Below are positions 44,538 to 52,734 of a stretch of 64,000 nt of DNA, piece by piece. The notes below the pieces were generated by a model that saw only the letters and a program-made list of their open reading frames with translations, made no database searches and was not told the origin of the DNA. The stretch lies in the NCBI RefSeq assembly GCF_024721155.1, contig NZ_JAHVAP010000001.1, positions 310,001 to 374,000 on the forward strand, in the 5' to 3' direction. Origin of the DNA: Mucilaginibacter phenanthrenivorans. GTDB taxonomy: Bacteria; Bacteroidota; Bacteroidia; Sphingobacteriales; Sphingobacteriaceae. Each line of letters opens with the position of its first letter. Positions within the stretch are counted from its first letter, which is position 1. The translations under genes and the position numbers were made by a program.

Positions 44538-46673
44538 TCAGGAATAAGCTTTTATCTCTAAATCAGAATTCTGAACTTTAGGTGAGTCGCTTTTTTGCTG
44601 ACGTGGCAGTGCAATAAAAAATGTTATCCCTGCTTTAGGATTGGTGTCAAACCAAATCCTACCATTATGACTTTCAATTATTTGTTTACTTATAGATAGC
44701 CCTAGCCCAAAGGATTTTTCACCGGCAGTTCCTGGTCTTTTAGCTTCGGTAAATGTGTTAAATACTTTAGTTCCCACACTTTCAGGGATTCCTATGCCAG
44801 CGTCTTTAACCGAGATGATAAGTTCACTTTTTGCAACTGTAGCCTTTACAAATATGGTTTCGCCAGCCGGGCTGAATTTGATGGCATTACTTATAAGGTT
44901 ACCAACAACCCTCCATATTTTCTCCCTGCTTACAAATAAGTCTTCCGGATCGGTCAGTAATTCAAGTTTAATTGTTTGATTCTTTTCCGAGGCTTTAAAT
45001 CGCAATAATTCCACACTCATGTTTAATAGAGAATTCATGTCCACCAGCTCCTTATTAAGTTGTGCAGTGCCGTTATTTGTTACTTCAAGGATCTCGTTTA
45101 TTAATTCCAATGAGTTGTTTGATGTTTCTTTTATAAGTGCAATTAATTCTTTTTGATCGTCTGTAAGCTCATCTTCCATCATTACCTGGCTTAAAGAAGC
45201 TATACCACCTATCGGATTTCTAAGATCATGTGCAACAGCCCTCAAGATCCTGTCTTTTTCCTGATCGCTTTGCTTAAGTTCTTCGAGTGTGACCTCGAGA
45301 TCAGTTTTTTGCAGGTTTATCTGTTTGTTTAAATCACTTACAATTTGCACATCTTGCTTCGATTTCTTCCAGTTACGGTATACTAACAAAATAATTATTA
45401 TTGCCATTCCCGCACAAATCGCTGACAGATAGATATAGATCCGCTGAAGCTTATTGTTATCTTTTAGGTCCTCAATTTGGTATTGCTTATCGTAATTTTC
45501 TTTTTGCTGAATTACGTCCGTTTCTTTCAACGAATTGATACGCTTACTTGTGGAATCCTTTAATGAATTATAAATTTGAACATGCTTGTAGGCATTTGCA
45601 AAATCACCGGTTTGCTGGTAGTATTTGCTCATCAAAAAGTACCAATTGGTTTCTGCTTCCTCGTTTTTTACCGTATCAAGTTGTCTTCGTAAATCGCTGA
45701 ACAATGTTGCGAATGGCTGATATCGCCGGGTGTTGATATATAATTTACCAAGATTGATTTCAGCGAGTTGGGCATTGGTAAAGTCGTTTATCTTTTTAAG
45801 ATTTATTTTAATACTTTTTTGTAAAAGCTCTTCAGCCTGTGCAGATTGGCCCTCTAACATAGCAATTTCGCCCTGGTTGCCATAAACAACGGCACGCGCA
45901 ACATTAGTAAGCCTCGCCTGGCCCTGATTTTGGTATCCGCTGCTATTGTTATTTATGTATCGCAATGTTTTATTAAACCAGATAGCCGCACTATCCAGTT
46001 CGCCATTGTTTTTAAAACTTTCGCCGATATTATCAAGTAGCTCCTGGCGCTGGTAAAATGCAGTGAAGCTGTCCTTGTACGACAAACTTTGCCTGAAGCT
46101 GGTTTTAAAGTAATTAGCAGCCTCAGGATAATGTCCCTGCTTAAACATCACCATCCCCATGCGATAGGTATACTCAGCGAGGATTTCGTTTTTTAGATTG
46201 TTTTTACCCAGAAAATAACCCTGGTAGTAACATTGATAAGCATGGCTGAGCTGGGAAAGGTCGAAATACGCGTCACCCATAGCAAAATTTGCTTCGGCGT
46301 AATTGCTTACATACTGTTTTCTGGTAATACTTTTTTTTGCCATCATCAGCATACTGTCGGCGTATACAAGAGCCATGCGGGGTTTCATGATACCCCGTTT
46401 GTAGTAAAGATATTTTAATCCGTAATACCTGAAAATATCGTTGATGTAAGGGTTCTTAATTTCGCGAAACCCGGAATCTATAAAGCGTTGGTCATCCTCT
46501 AAACTAATGTGGTGTCGCGGTTTGGAAAGATTTGTCGAAAACGTCTTAAATTGTTCAGAATAATCGCCTGTATCGTCCGCCTTTATTCCGCACGACGCCA
46601 GCCAGCAAACAGTCGCCAATAAAAGCAAAAGCCTGTTGATGTTGAAAGTGGTATTAATCAGGAGATTGGGCAC
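44538..46673 (-). CDS. TPR-containing sensor histidine kinase, lipoprotein
   Basis: A 711-residue hybrid-like sensor without receiver domain. It starts at GTG (no in-frame ATG nearby) and has a lipobox WLASC (cysteine 28). Residues about 60-400 are tetratricopeptide repeats (YVSNYAEANFAMGDAYFDLSQ, AEYTYRMGMVMFKQGHYPEAA, ARAVVYGNQGEIAMLEGQSAQ) exposed outside the inner membrane; one helix (IYIYLSAICAGMAIIIILLV) and a coiled coil lead to the kinase core with H482 in RAVAHDLRNPIGG, the N box LISNAIKFSP, and the G boxes DAGIGIP and GLGLSISKQI. There is no regulator gene next to it. The ligand is probably protein or peptide; unknown. Confidence 0.9.
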   Translation of the reverse strand: MPNLLINTTFNINRLLLLLATVCWLASCGIKADDTGDYSEQFKTFSTNLSKPRHHISLEDDQRFIDSGFREIKNPYINDIFRYYGLKYLYYKRGIMKPRMALVYADSMLMMAKKSITRKQYVSNYAEANFAMGDAYFDLSQLSHAYQCYYQGYFLGKNNLKNEILAEYTYRMGMVMFKQGHYPEAANYFKTSFRQSLSYKDSFTAFYQRQELLDNIGESFKNNGELDSAAIWFNKTLRYINNNSSGYQNQGQARLTNVARAVVYGNQGEIAMLEGQSAQAEELLQKSIKINLKKINDFTNAQLAEINLGKLYINTRRYQPFATLFSDLRRQLDTVKNEEAETNWYFLMSKYYQQTGDFANAYKHVQIYNSLKDSTSKRINSLKETDVIQQKENYDKQYQIEDLKDNNKLQRIYIYLSAICAGMAIIIILLVYRNWKKSKQDVQIVSDLNKQINLQKTDLEVTLEELKQSDQEKDRILRAVAHDLRNPIGGIASLSQVMMEDELTDDQKELIALIKETSNNSLELINEILEVTNNGTAQLNKELVDMNSLLNMSVELLRFKASEKNQTIKLELLTDPEDLFVSREKIWRVVGNLISNAIKFSPAGETIFVKATVAKSELIISVKDAGIGIPESVGTKVFNTFTEAKRPGTAGEKSFGLGLSISKQIIESHNGRIWFDTNPKAGITFFIALPRQQKSDSPKVQNSDLEIKAYS

Positions 46674-46694
46674 TATTAATCAATATGTAATATA

Positions 46695-46702
46695 CAAATT
46701 TA
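46695..46702 (-). promoter_or_regulatory. -7 box before the TPR sensor kinase
   Basis: TAAATTTG on the minus strand fits TAnnTTTG, with the GTG start about 22 bases downstream. The -33 region is weak. Confidence 0.5.
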
Positions 46703-46769
46703 CATTTTACTCCCAAGGGGAATAAATTCATTTATAATTAAACGGTTATTTATTGATTAAGGTTACTTA

Positions 46770-47951
46770 TTATTTAAAAGCTTCCAGTCCTGTAACGTCG
46801 AAACCGGTAATTAATAAATGGATATCATGAGTTCCTTCATAAGTCACAACTGATTCCAGGTTCATCATGTGCCTCATTATCGGGTACTCGCCGGTAATGC
46901 CCATTCCGCCCAGCATCTGACGCGCTTCCCGGGCAATATTAAGTGCTGTTTCAACACTGTTCCGTTTGCTCATGGAGATTTGAGCAGGGGTGGCCCGGTT
47001 CTCGTTTTTTAAAGTTCCCAAACGCCATACCAATAATTGACCTTTGGTGATTTCTGTGATCATCTCAGCCAGTTTTTTTTGTTGAAGCTGGAACGCGCCA
47101 ATAGGTTTGCCGAACTGTTTGCGCTCTTTAGAATATCTTAAAGCCGTATCATAACAATCCATTGCTGCGCCTAATGCACCCCAGGCAATACCGTAACGTG
47201 CCTGGTTAAGACAGCCAAGAGGTCCCTTTAAGCCGGTCACATTTGGTAACAAGTTTTCCTTAGGTACTTTAACGTTGTCAAAAACCAACTCACCGGTGGC
47301 TGACGCGCGTAACGACCATTTATTGTGAGTTTCGGGCGTGGTAAAACCCTCCATGCCCCGTTCAACTATTAGTCCACGAATCTTGCCGCTTTCGTCTTTT
47401 GCCCAAACAACGGCTATATCTGCAAAAGGTGAGTTTGAGATCCACATTTTAGCGCCATTTAACAGGTAATGATCGCCTGCATCCTTGAAGTTGGTGGTCA
47501 TCCCGCCCGGGTCTGAACCATGGTCGGGTTCGGTAAGGCCAAAGCAGCCCATTAATTCACCGGTAGCTAACTTAGGGAGATATTTATGTTTTTGTTCTTC
47601 TGAGCCATACGCGTATATCGGGTACATTACCAATGATCCCTGTACAGATGCAGTGGACCTGATGCCTGAATCGCCACGCTCAATTTCCTGCATGATGATA
47701 CCGTACGACATATAATCCAATCCGGCACCCCCATATTCAACGGGGATAGTTGGGCCGAAAGCGCCTATTTCACCAAGGCCTTTTATTAAGTGTTTTGGAA
47801 ATTCAGCACGTTGAGAATAATCTTCTATTATAGGACTTACCTCTTTTTTAACCCAATCGCGTACAGTTGCGCGAATCAGCTTATGCTCTTCAGTAAACAA
47901 TTCATCAGCTAAATAATAATCAGGCGATTCGTAAAGATCTTTTTTAGACAT
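46770..47951 (-). CDS. Glutaryl-CoA dehydrogenase-type acyl-CoA dehydrogenase
   Basis: A 393-residue FAD enzyme that would oxidise and decarboxylate glutaryl-CoA to crotonyl-CoA in lysine/tryptophan breakdown. The GCDH-type features are the segment RSTASVQGSLVMYPIYAYG, CFGLTEPDHGSDPGGM (FAD/substrate loop), KMWISNSPFADIAVVW, RKQFGKPIGAFQ, and the catalytic base E372 in VVTYEGTHDIH. General short-chain acyl-CoA dehydrogenases have different residues at these points, which supports the GCDH label. It is a single gene; no other lysine-degradation genes are in view. Cytoplasmic. Confidence 0.88.
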   Translation of the reverse strand: MSKKDLYESPDYYLADELFTEEHKLIRATVRDWVKKEVSPIIEDYSQRAEFPKHLIKGLGEIGAFGPTIPVEYGGAGLDYMSYGIIMQEIERGDSGIRSTASVQGSLVMYPIYAYGSEEQKHKYLPKLATGELMGCFGLTEPDHGSDPGGMTTNFKDAGDHYLLNGAKMWISNSPFADIAVVWAKDESGKIRGLIVERGMEGFTTPETHNKWSLRASATGELVFDNVKVPKENLLPNVTGLKGPLGCLNQARYGIAWGALGAAMDCYDTALRYSKERKQFGKPIGAFQLQQKKLAEMITEITKGQLLVWRLGTLKNENRATPAQISMSKRNSVETALNIAREARQMLGGMGITGEYPIMRHMMNLESVVTYEGTHDIHLLITGFDVTGLEAFK

Positions 47952-48072
47952 AAAGTGGATAATTGGTGGGCAAAGATAGGGGTTTTGATTTCGGAAATCG
48001 GAATTTCAAATTCGGAATTTTTAATTCCAAGTATTAAATCCAAATGAAACATGTGAAATCATAAATCATAAT

Positions 48073-48080
48073 TACATTTG
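48073..48080 (+). promoter_or_regulatory. -7 box immediately before folB
   Basis: TACATTTG (consensus TAnnTTTG) ends 4 bases before the folB ATG. Start of transcription about 4 bases after the box would fall at the ATG itself, so the messenger may be leaderless. Confidence 0.5.
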
Positions 48081-48084
48081 ATTT

Positions 48085-48435
48085 ATGATTACTATAGCAT
48101 TGCACGGAGCCGAGTTTTTCGCATTCCATGGGTTTTACCCTGAGGAGCAAAAACTGGGAACGAGATTTATTGTTGACGTAGATGTGAGTTTTGCGCCGGT
48201 AAAAAACCTGAAGGATGATGAGATTAGTAATACAGTTGACTACGAAAGGGTTTATGGTATTGTAGAGGCTGAAATGAAAAAGACCTCCAAACTGATTGAA
48301 ACAGTGGCCCAGGCGATCGCTAACGAAATAAAAAGTCAATTTCCCTTTACTGATTCGATCAGGGTTTCTTTAAAAAAAATGAATCCGCCGCTTAATGGTA
48401 AAGTTGCTTACTCAAATATTGTTATAACAATATGA
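48085..48435 (+). CDS. folB: Dihydroneopterin aldolase
   Basis: Cleaves 7,8-dihydroneopterin to 6-hydroxymethyl-dihydropterin and glycolaldehyde in folate synthesis. The 116-residue length and the segments ITIALHGAEFFAFHGFYPEEQ (start split at about residue 21), FIVDVDVSF, NTVDYERVYGIVEAEM, TVAQAIANEI and the C-terminal RVSLKKMNPPL are standard for FolB; E20 in PEEQ and the tyrosine of VDYERVY are active-site positions. It overlaps the next gene by 4 bases. Pairing with a GlcD-type oxidase is unusual in meaning but common as simple coupling. Confidence 0.93.
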   Translation: MITIALHGAEFFAFHGFYPEEQKLGTRFIVDVDVSFAPVKNLKDDEISNTVDYERVYGIVEAEMKKTSKLIETVAQAIANEIKSQFPFTDSIRVSLKKMNPPLNGKVAYSNIVITI

Positions 48436-49844
48436 GCTATAATAAAATCACGGAAAATATACTTGCAGCTATCAGGCAGATAGTTGGGGATGATGAGGTT
48501 ATAACTAGTAACGTCGAACTGGAAAAATACAGCCATGATGAAACAGAAGACCTGCGCTTTTACCCGGAAGTGGTAGCAAAACCAAAATCGCCGCAGGAGG
48601 TTTCGGCATTAATGAAGCTTTGTAATGAGAATTTAATTCCCGTTACCCCGCGCGGCGCGGGAACAGGGTTGAGTGGCGGGGCGCTACCTGTTATGGGTGG
48701 TTTGCTCATAGCGATGGAACGTTTTAATAAGGTGTTAAAAATTGACGAACAAAACCTGCAGGCTACCGTGGAGCCTGGTGTAGTTACTGAGGAGTTTATG
48801 GATCAGGTTGCAGCAAAGGGCCTGCTATATCCGGTTGACCCGGCAAGTAAAGGCAGCTGCTTTATCGGAGGCAATGTTTCGCACGGATCAGGCGGACCGA
48901 GGGTGGTTAAATATGGTACCATAAGGGAATATATTTTAAACCTGGAAGTTGTGCTGCCATCCGGCGAAGTAATCTGGACTGGCGCCAATACTTTAAAATA
49001 TGCTTCAGGGTATAACCTTACCCAATTGATGATAGGATCGGAGGGCACTTTGGGGATAATTACCAAGATAGTTGTAAAACTTATCCCTCGGCCAACGTTA
49101 GATGCCCTAATGCTGGCGTCGTTCACTTCCAACGAAGCCGCCTGTGGTGCAGTATCTGCTATATTCAGAGCAGGCATTGTTCCGTCAGCCCTGGAATTTA
49201 TGGAACGGAGAGGAGTGGAGTGGGTGATAGAAAAGGATGGGCTTGTGTTCGATCTGAAAGACGGCATTGAAGCTTTTTTACTAATTGAAGTAGACGGGAC
49301 CAACCAGGAGGTGATTTTTACCGACTGTGAGAAGATAAACCAGGTGCTGGAGGAATTTGATTGTAAGGAGGTTTTATTTGCTGATACATCTGCACAAAAA
49401 GAAGAACTATGGCGCCTACGCAGGACGATGGCCGTTTCAGTAAAATCAAATTCTGTTTATAAAGAGGAGGATACCGTTGTTCCGCGCGCAAGCTTGCCGG
49501 AGCTGATTAAAGGGATTAAAGAAACGGGGGTTAAATATGGCTTTGAATCAGTGTGTTATGGTCATGCAGGCGATGGAAACCTGCATGTAAATATCATCAA
49601 AGGCCAAATGAGTGACGAAGACTGGAACACTAAATTAAAGGATGGTATCCGCGAGATCTTTGAGCTTACAGTCTCCCTTGGCGGAACCTTATCCGGCGAG
49701 CATGGTATTGGTTTGGTACAAAAGGGATTTATGCCAATAAAATACAGCGAAGTTCATTTTGCCTTATGGCGCGGGATAAAGCAAGTGTTTGATAAAAATG
49801 GTATCTTAAACCCCGGAAAAATCTTTGACCGGAACCGGGATTAA
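48432..49844 (+). CDS. GlcD-type FAD-binding (S)-2-hydroxy-acid / D-lactate oxidase
   Basis: A 470-residue flavoprotein. The PCMH-type FAD domain has VTPRGAGTGLSGGALPVMGG, CFIGGNVSHGSGGPRVVKYG and MIGSEGTLGIITKI; the C-terminal FAD-oxidase domain has CYGHAGDGNLHVNI (metal/substrate histidines) and SGEHGIGLVQKGFMP, ending NPGKIFD. This fits glycolate oxidase subunit GlcD or a quinone-linked D-lactate dehydrogenase; the sequence does not decide between them. There are no glcE or glcF genes beside it, so it probably works alone. It is translationally coupled with folB. Its stop codon lies in the left arm of a palindromic repeat. Confidence 0.9.
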   Translation: MSYNKITENILAAIRQIVGDDEVITSNVELEKYSHDETEDLRFYPEVVAKPKSPQEVSALMKLCNENLIPVTPRGAGTGLSGGALPVMGGLLIAMERFNKVLKIDEQNLQATVEPGVVTEEFMDQVAAKGLLYPVDPASKGSCFIGGNVSHGSGGPRVVKYGTIREYILNLEVVLPSGEVIWTGANTLKYASGYNLTQLMIGSEGTLGIITKIVVKLIPRPTLDALMLASFTSNEAACGAVSAIFRAGIVPSALEFMERRGVEWVIEKDGLVFDLKDGIEAFLLIEVDGTNQEVIFTDCEKINQVLEEFDCKEVLFADTSAQKEELWRLRRTMAVSVKSNSVYKEEDTVVPRASLPELIKGIKETGVKYGFESVCYGHAGDGNLHVNIIKGQMSDEDWNTKLKDGIREIFELTVSLGGTLSGEHGIGLVQKGFMPIKYSEVHFALWRGIKQVFDKNGILNPGKIFDRNRD

Positions 49845-49910
49845 GGGATTTGTCGGATTTAATTAATTCGATTGCATTTAAAGAATCTGTTAACTCCCTT
49901 AATCCGGTTC
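49832..49910. repeat. Palindromic repeat, GAACCGG-GATTAAG family, copy 1
   Basis: Left arm GAACCGGGATTAAGGGA and right arm TCCCTTAATCCGGTTC pair with one extra G on the left; the left arm contains the TAA stop of the GlcD-type gene. A second, related element flanks the end of the next gene. Confidence 0.75.
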
Positions 49911-49945
49911 AATAATTCACAAACTCACTAAATCATTAATTAACA

Positions 49946-50578
49946 TTGTCTGCATTAGAATTTAACATAACGGATCAGGACCTGATTAAAATAGCTATAG
50001 CGGTTGTTTGTGGGGGCTTATTAGGTTTGGAGCGGCAGTATAAAAATAAGATTGCAGGCTTTCGCACCATTATTTTAATTTGTCTTGGCTCAACAATCTA
50101 CACTATGGTTGCGCAGCGGGCCGGAGCAGGGGTTAACATCAACATAGTAACAGGTATTGGCTTTATTGGCGCGGGTGTAATTTTTAAGGACAATATAACG
50201 GTTAGCGGGCTGACAACGGCTTCGGTGATATGGATCTCTGCAGCAATAGGAATGGCGGCCGGATCAGGGAATTATACACTGGCGCTAATTTGTACAGTTA
50301 TTACGTTGATGGTGCTGCTGTTTTTTAACCTGCTTGAGAGATACATAGACAAGATCCATCGCGACAAGCTTTTTGTAATTGTATTTACAGATTCCAGCTA
50401 TGCTAATATGGATTCGGTCGAAGAAGCTATTAGTGCTTTGCAATTGACTTCAAGACGGGTACAGGTTTCCAAAAAGGATGGCTGTTTGCAACTGGCCATA
50501 ATGGTTACGGGGCACCGGCAAAAAATAAGCAAACTGGATGAAAAGCTGCTGCAAATGGAGCAGGTGAAATCTTTCTGA
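49946..50578 (+). CDS. MgtC/SapB family membrane protein
   Basis: A 210-residue protein with an N-terminal MgtC domain of four to five helices (about residues 12-130): the motif GGLLGLERQYKNKIAGFRT is the clearest mark, then ICLGSTIYTMVAQ, VTGIGFIGAGVIFKDN and LTTASVIWISAAIGMAAGSG. The C-terminal 70 residues are soluble and ACT-like. MgtC proteins are linked to magnesium limitation, phosphate balance and control of ATP synthase in other bacteria. The start is TTG; there is no ATG in the proper place and the following residues (SALEFNITDQDLIKIA) match the family. Its TGA stop is the first triplet of the next palindromic repeat. Confidence 0.88.
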   Translation: MSALEFNITDQDLIKIAIAVVCGGLLGLERQYKNKIAGFRTIILICLGSTIYTMVAQRAGAGVNINIVTGIGFIGAGVIFKDNITVSGLTTASVIWISAAIGMAAGSGNYTLALICTVITLMVLLFFNLLERYIDKIHRDKLFVIVFTDSSYANMDSVEEAISALQLTSRRVQVSKKDGCLQLAIMVTGHRQKISKLDEKLLQMEQVKSF

Positions 50579-50698
50579 ACCGGGATTAAGCGGATTTTCT
50601 GGATTAGAAGAGATTCCCTTGTAAGCGGTCAACTAGCGGGTGTTAAATAATCTGAGCTTTTATCTGATAAATCCCTAAAATCCATTAATCCCGGTTCA
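50576..50698. repeat. Palindromic repeat, GAACCGGGATTAAG family, copy 2
   Basis: The arms TGAACCGGGATTAA and TTAATCCCGGTTCA are a perfect 14-base inverted pair, with weaker pairing further in (GGATTTT with AAAATCC). The outer TGA triplets are the stop codons of both converging genes, mgtC and the thioesterase. Confidence 0.8.
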
Positions 50699-51142
50699 AT
50701 TAGTATTCAGGATCAATCCAGGCTCGTCATAAGCAATCATCATGTCTCTTTCCTTCTGTGGAATAGATATGGACTTATTCAAGGAGTAATCATAGCTGAT
50801 GCATACAGTTTTTCCTGTCGTGCAGATCTCTTCGCCGTGTGGCGTTATTCTCACCAATAAATGCATTATATCAAAGCTGCTGTTCCCTATCCTTGTTGTG
50901 CGTACATAACAAAATATCTCGTCCTCCAATGTAATTGGTTTCAGATAATTAACTTCCGACCGTCCCACTATCACCCCGTTTTCACGTAGGTTCCAATTGA
51001 TCGCCTCTTTCCAATAGTTAAAACGTGCAACTTCAAAATAGGTTAGGTAAATGGCATTGTTAACATGCCCTACGGCGTCAATATCTGAAAATCGGATCGC
51101 GATGGGTGTTTTGTATTTATAATCGGCTATTTTTTCACTCAT
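50696..51142 (-). CDS. Acyl-CoA thioesterase, 4HBT hot-dog fold
   Basis: A 148-residue hot-dog-fold thioesterase. The family motif IRFSDIDAVGHVNNAIYLTYFEVARFNYW includes the catalytic aspartate (D21 area) and the VNN turn; later SEVNYLKPITLEDEIFCYV and ICTTGKTVCISYD fit YbgC/FadM-like members. It probably hydrolyses acyl-CoA thioesters in the cytoplasm. A single gene that converges with mgtC; both stop codons lie within a palindromic repeat. Confidence 0.88.
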   Translation of the reverse strand: MSEKIADYKYKTPIAIRFSDIDAVGHVNNAIYLTYFEVARFNYWKEAINWNLRENGVIVGRSEVNYLKPITLEDEIFCYVRTTRIGNSSFDIMHLLVRITPHGEEICTTGKTVCISYDYSLNKSISIPQKERDMMIAYDEPGLILNTN

Positions 51143-51276
51143 AAAATGTCATTTTGTCTGTATGTTTTGAATTGCAACAGACATTGTGTCGTGTTTGATG
51201 CGTTTTTTCCCCTTGGTATAACAGTTGATAAACACTTAGCAAATATATTAAAAGAAAAACTTAAGAGAATATAATC

Positions 51277-51717
51277 ATGACTTTAGTAAAATTTGCAAAC
51301 GGACAAAAGAATCACGGCGTTAATCCATTTTTTAGCGACGTATTTGATTCGATTTTAAACGACTCATTTTTGAGCGACAAATTATCAAGCCGTGTTCCTG
51401 CTGTTAACATTGCAGAGACTGAAAACGAGTTCCAGATAGAATTGGCTGCTCCGGGCTTAAAAAAGGAAGATTTTAAGATCAGCCTTGATAAAAACGTATT
51501 GAGCGTATCTGCTGATAAGAAGGTAGAAAACGTTGAAGAAGGTAAGAAATTTAGCAAACGTGAATATAGCTACAATTCATTCACCAGGTCATTTACCTTA
51601 CCTGAAACTGCTGATCATTCAAAGATTGAAGCTGAATATGCTGACGGGATCTTAAAGCTTAACGTAGCTAAAAAGGAAGAGGCTAAAATTCAGTCACGCG
51701 AAATTTCTGTAAAATAA
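51277..51717 (+). CDS. Small heat shock protein, Hsp20/alpha-crystallin family
   Basis: A 146-residue ATP-independent holdase. The alpha-crystallin domain covers about residues 38-135: PAVNIAETENEFQIELAAPGLKKEDFKISL, VLSVSADK, RREYSYNSF-like segment (KREYSYNSFTRSFTLPE), and ADGILKLNVAKKEE at the end. The N-terminal arm starts with the GVNPFFSDVFDSIL helix. Single gene with its own terminator. Heat or stress control is expected from the family; I saw no clear heat-shock operator in the 134-base gap before it. Confidence 0.93.
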   Translation: MTLVKFANGQKNHGVNPFFSDVFDSILNDSFLSDKLSSRVPAVNIAETENEFQIELAAPGLKKEDFKISLDKNVLSVSADKKVENVEEGKKFSKREYSYNSFTRSFTLPETADHSKIEAEYADGILKLNVAKKEEAKIQSREISVK

Positions 51718-51844
51718 TTGGAGTCGGGAAGTCAGAAAAGACCGAAAGTCCGAAAGATAAAGTTTGATTAGGATATTAAATCCGAAATCGAATATCCGAA
51801 TTCCGAAATAAAAAGAGTGTTTTCATAATAGTTGGTTTAGTTTG

Positions 51845-51875
51845 AAAAGGCCGCTTCGCAAGGAGCGGTCTTTTT
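51845..51875 (+). terminator. Rho-independent terminator after hsp20
   Basis: GGCCGCT and AGCGGTC (one G-U pair) with loop TCGCAAGG and a following TTTTTCTTTT tract. Confidence 0.85.
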
Positions 51876-51880
51876 CTTTT

Positions 51881-51958
51881 GTCTGAATCAGAATTTACAA
51901 GATTTTAGAATTTTCGGAATTCTGTTAATTCATTAATTCTGAAAATTCTGATTCAGAC
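51881..51958. repeat. Inverted repeat built from AATTCTGA words
   Basis: Outer arms GTCTGAATCAGAATTT and AAATTCTGATTCAGAC are perfect over 16 bases; the inner part also pairs partly (TTCGGAATT with AATTCTGAA). It lies between the hsp20 terminator and the end of the converging yajQ gene. Confidence 0.85.
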
Positions 51959-51976
51959 AGATAATTCCGCATTCAC

Positions 51977-52471
51977 CTAATCCCGCATATTAATATACTG
52001 CAAAGGTTGCCCGAAATCGTCCTTGCGGCAAAGGCTGATAACTGCCTGTAGGTCATCTATCTTTTTGCCCTGAACCCGAACCTGATCTTCCATTATGGAT
52101 GCCTGTACCTTTAGTCCGCTGTCCTTTATTTTTTTAACGATTTTTTTTGCAGCTTCTTTATCGATACCTTCTTTTATCTTTATTTCCTTACGGAGCATGT
52201 TACCGGAAACGGATTGTACATTACCGTCCAAATCCAAAGCTTTGGGGTCCAGACTTTGTTTTACCATGCGGCTGATGATAGAATCGCTGATAGCTTTTAA
52301 CCGCATATCATTTTCAGTTACCACAGTTATTGTGTTGGTCTTTTTATCAAGGTCGATGGTGCTTTTTGAATCGTTAAAGTCATAACGGTTCAATATTTCC
52401 TTTTTCGCAATATTAATTGCATTATCCAGCGTCTGGCCGTCTATTTTGCTTACAATATCAAATGTTGGCAT
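51977..52471 (-). CDS. YajQ family nucleotide-binding protein
   Basis: A 164-residue protein of the YajQ (DUF520) family. It begins MPTFDIVSKID and has NRYDFNDSKSTIDLD, ENDMRLKAISDSIISRMVKQSLD, the KEIKIKEGIDKEAAKKIVKKIKDSGLKVQASI segment (about residues 94-125) and the C-terminal GKKIDDLQAVISLCRKDDFGQPLQYINMRD. Two ferredoxin-like halves are expected. Relatives bind tRNA, nucleotides or, in some species, cyclic di-GMP; the role here is not evident. It is monocistronic. Confidence 0.95.
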   Translation of the reverse strand: MPTFDIVSKIDGQTLDNAINIAKKEILNRYDFNDSKSTIDLDKKTNTITVVTENDMRLKAISDSIISRMVKQSLDPKALDLDGNVQSVSGNMLRKEIKIKEGIDKEAAKKIVKKIKDSGLKVQASIMEDQVRVQGKKIDDLQAVISLCRKDDFGQPLQYINMRD

Positions 52472-52513
52472 AGTAAAGGTAAATTTGGTGTTATGGCAAA
52501 GGTAGGATTTTTT

Positions 52514-52623
52514 AGTTCATGGTTGATGGTTCATAGTTCATAGACGAAGAATATGGATTATGCTTCAAAAGCTTTACCCATTTAATGCAGCTACCATGAA
52601 CTATGAACCATCAACCATGAACT
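52514..52623. repeat. Perfect 28-base inverted repeat of GTTCATGGTTGATG words
   Basis: The arms at 52514-52541 and 52596-52623 are exact reverse complements over 28 bases. Each arm is itself made of short repeated words (AGTTCAT, GGTTGAT, GGTTCAT). It lies in the divergent gap between yajQ and ppk1. Confidence 0.9.
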
Positions 52624-52734
52624 TCTCCTCATTAACTAAATAATAAAAACACACTAACATACCAATGAGTTAATATTAAGTTAACATTTAAATAAGCAGA
52701 TTTGTAAACCACGGCCGAAAGGCCAGTCTTTTAT

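Noticed and set aside
49832..50698. An insertion sequence around mgtC bounded by inverted repeats
   Set aside because: Each palindrome is complete in itself, no transposase lies between them and mgtC is a normal chromosomal gene; no target-site duplication was seen.
36978..52623. A CRISPR array, suggested by repeated words in spacers
   Set aside because: Repeats are palindromic or head-to-tail words without unique spacers of regular length, and no cas genes are present.
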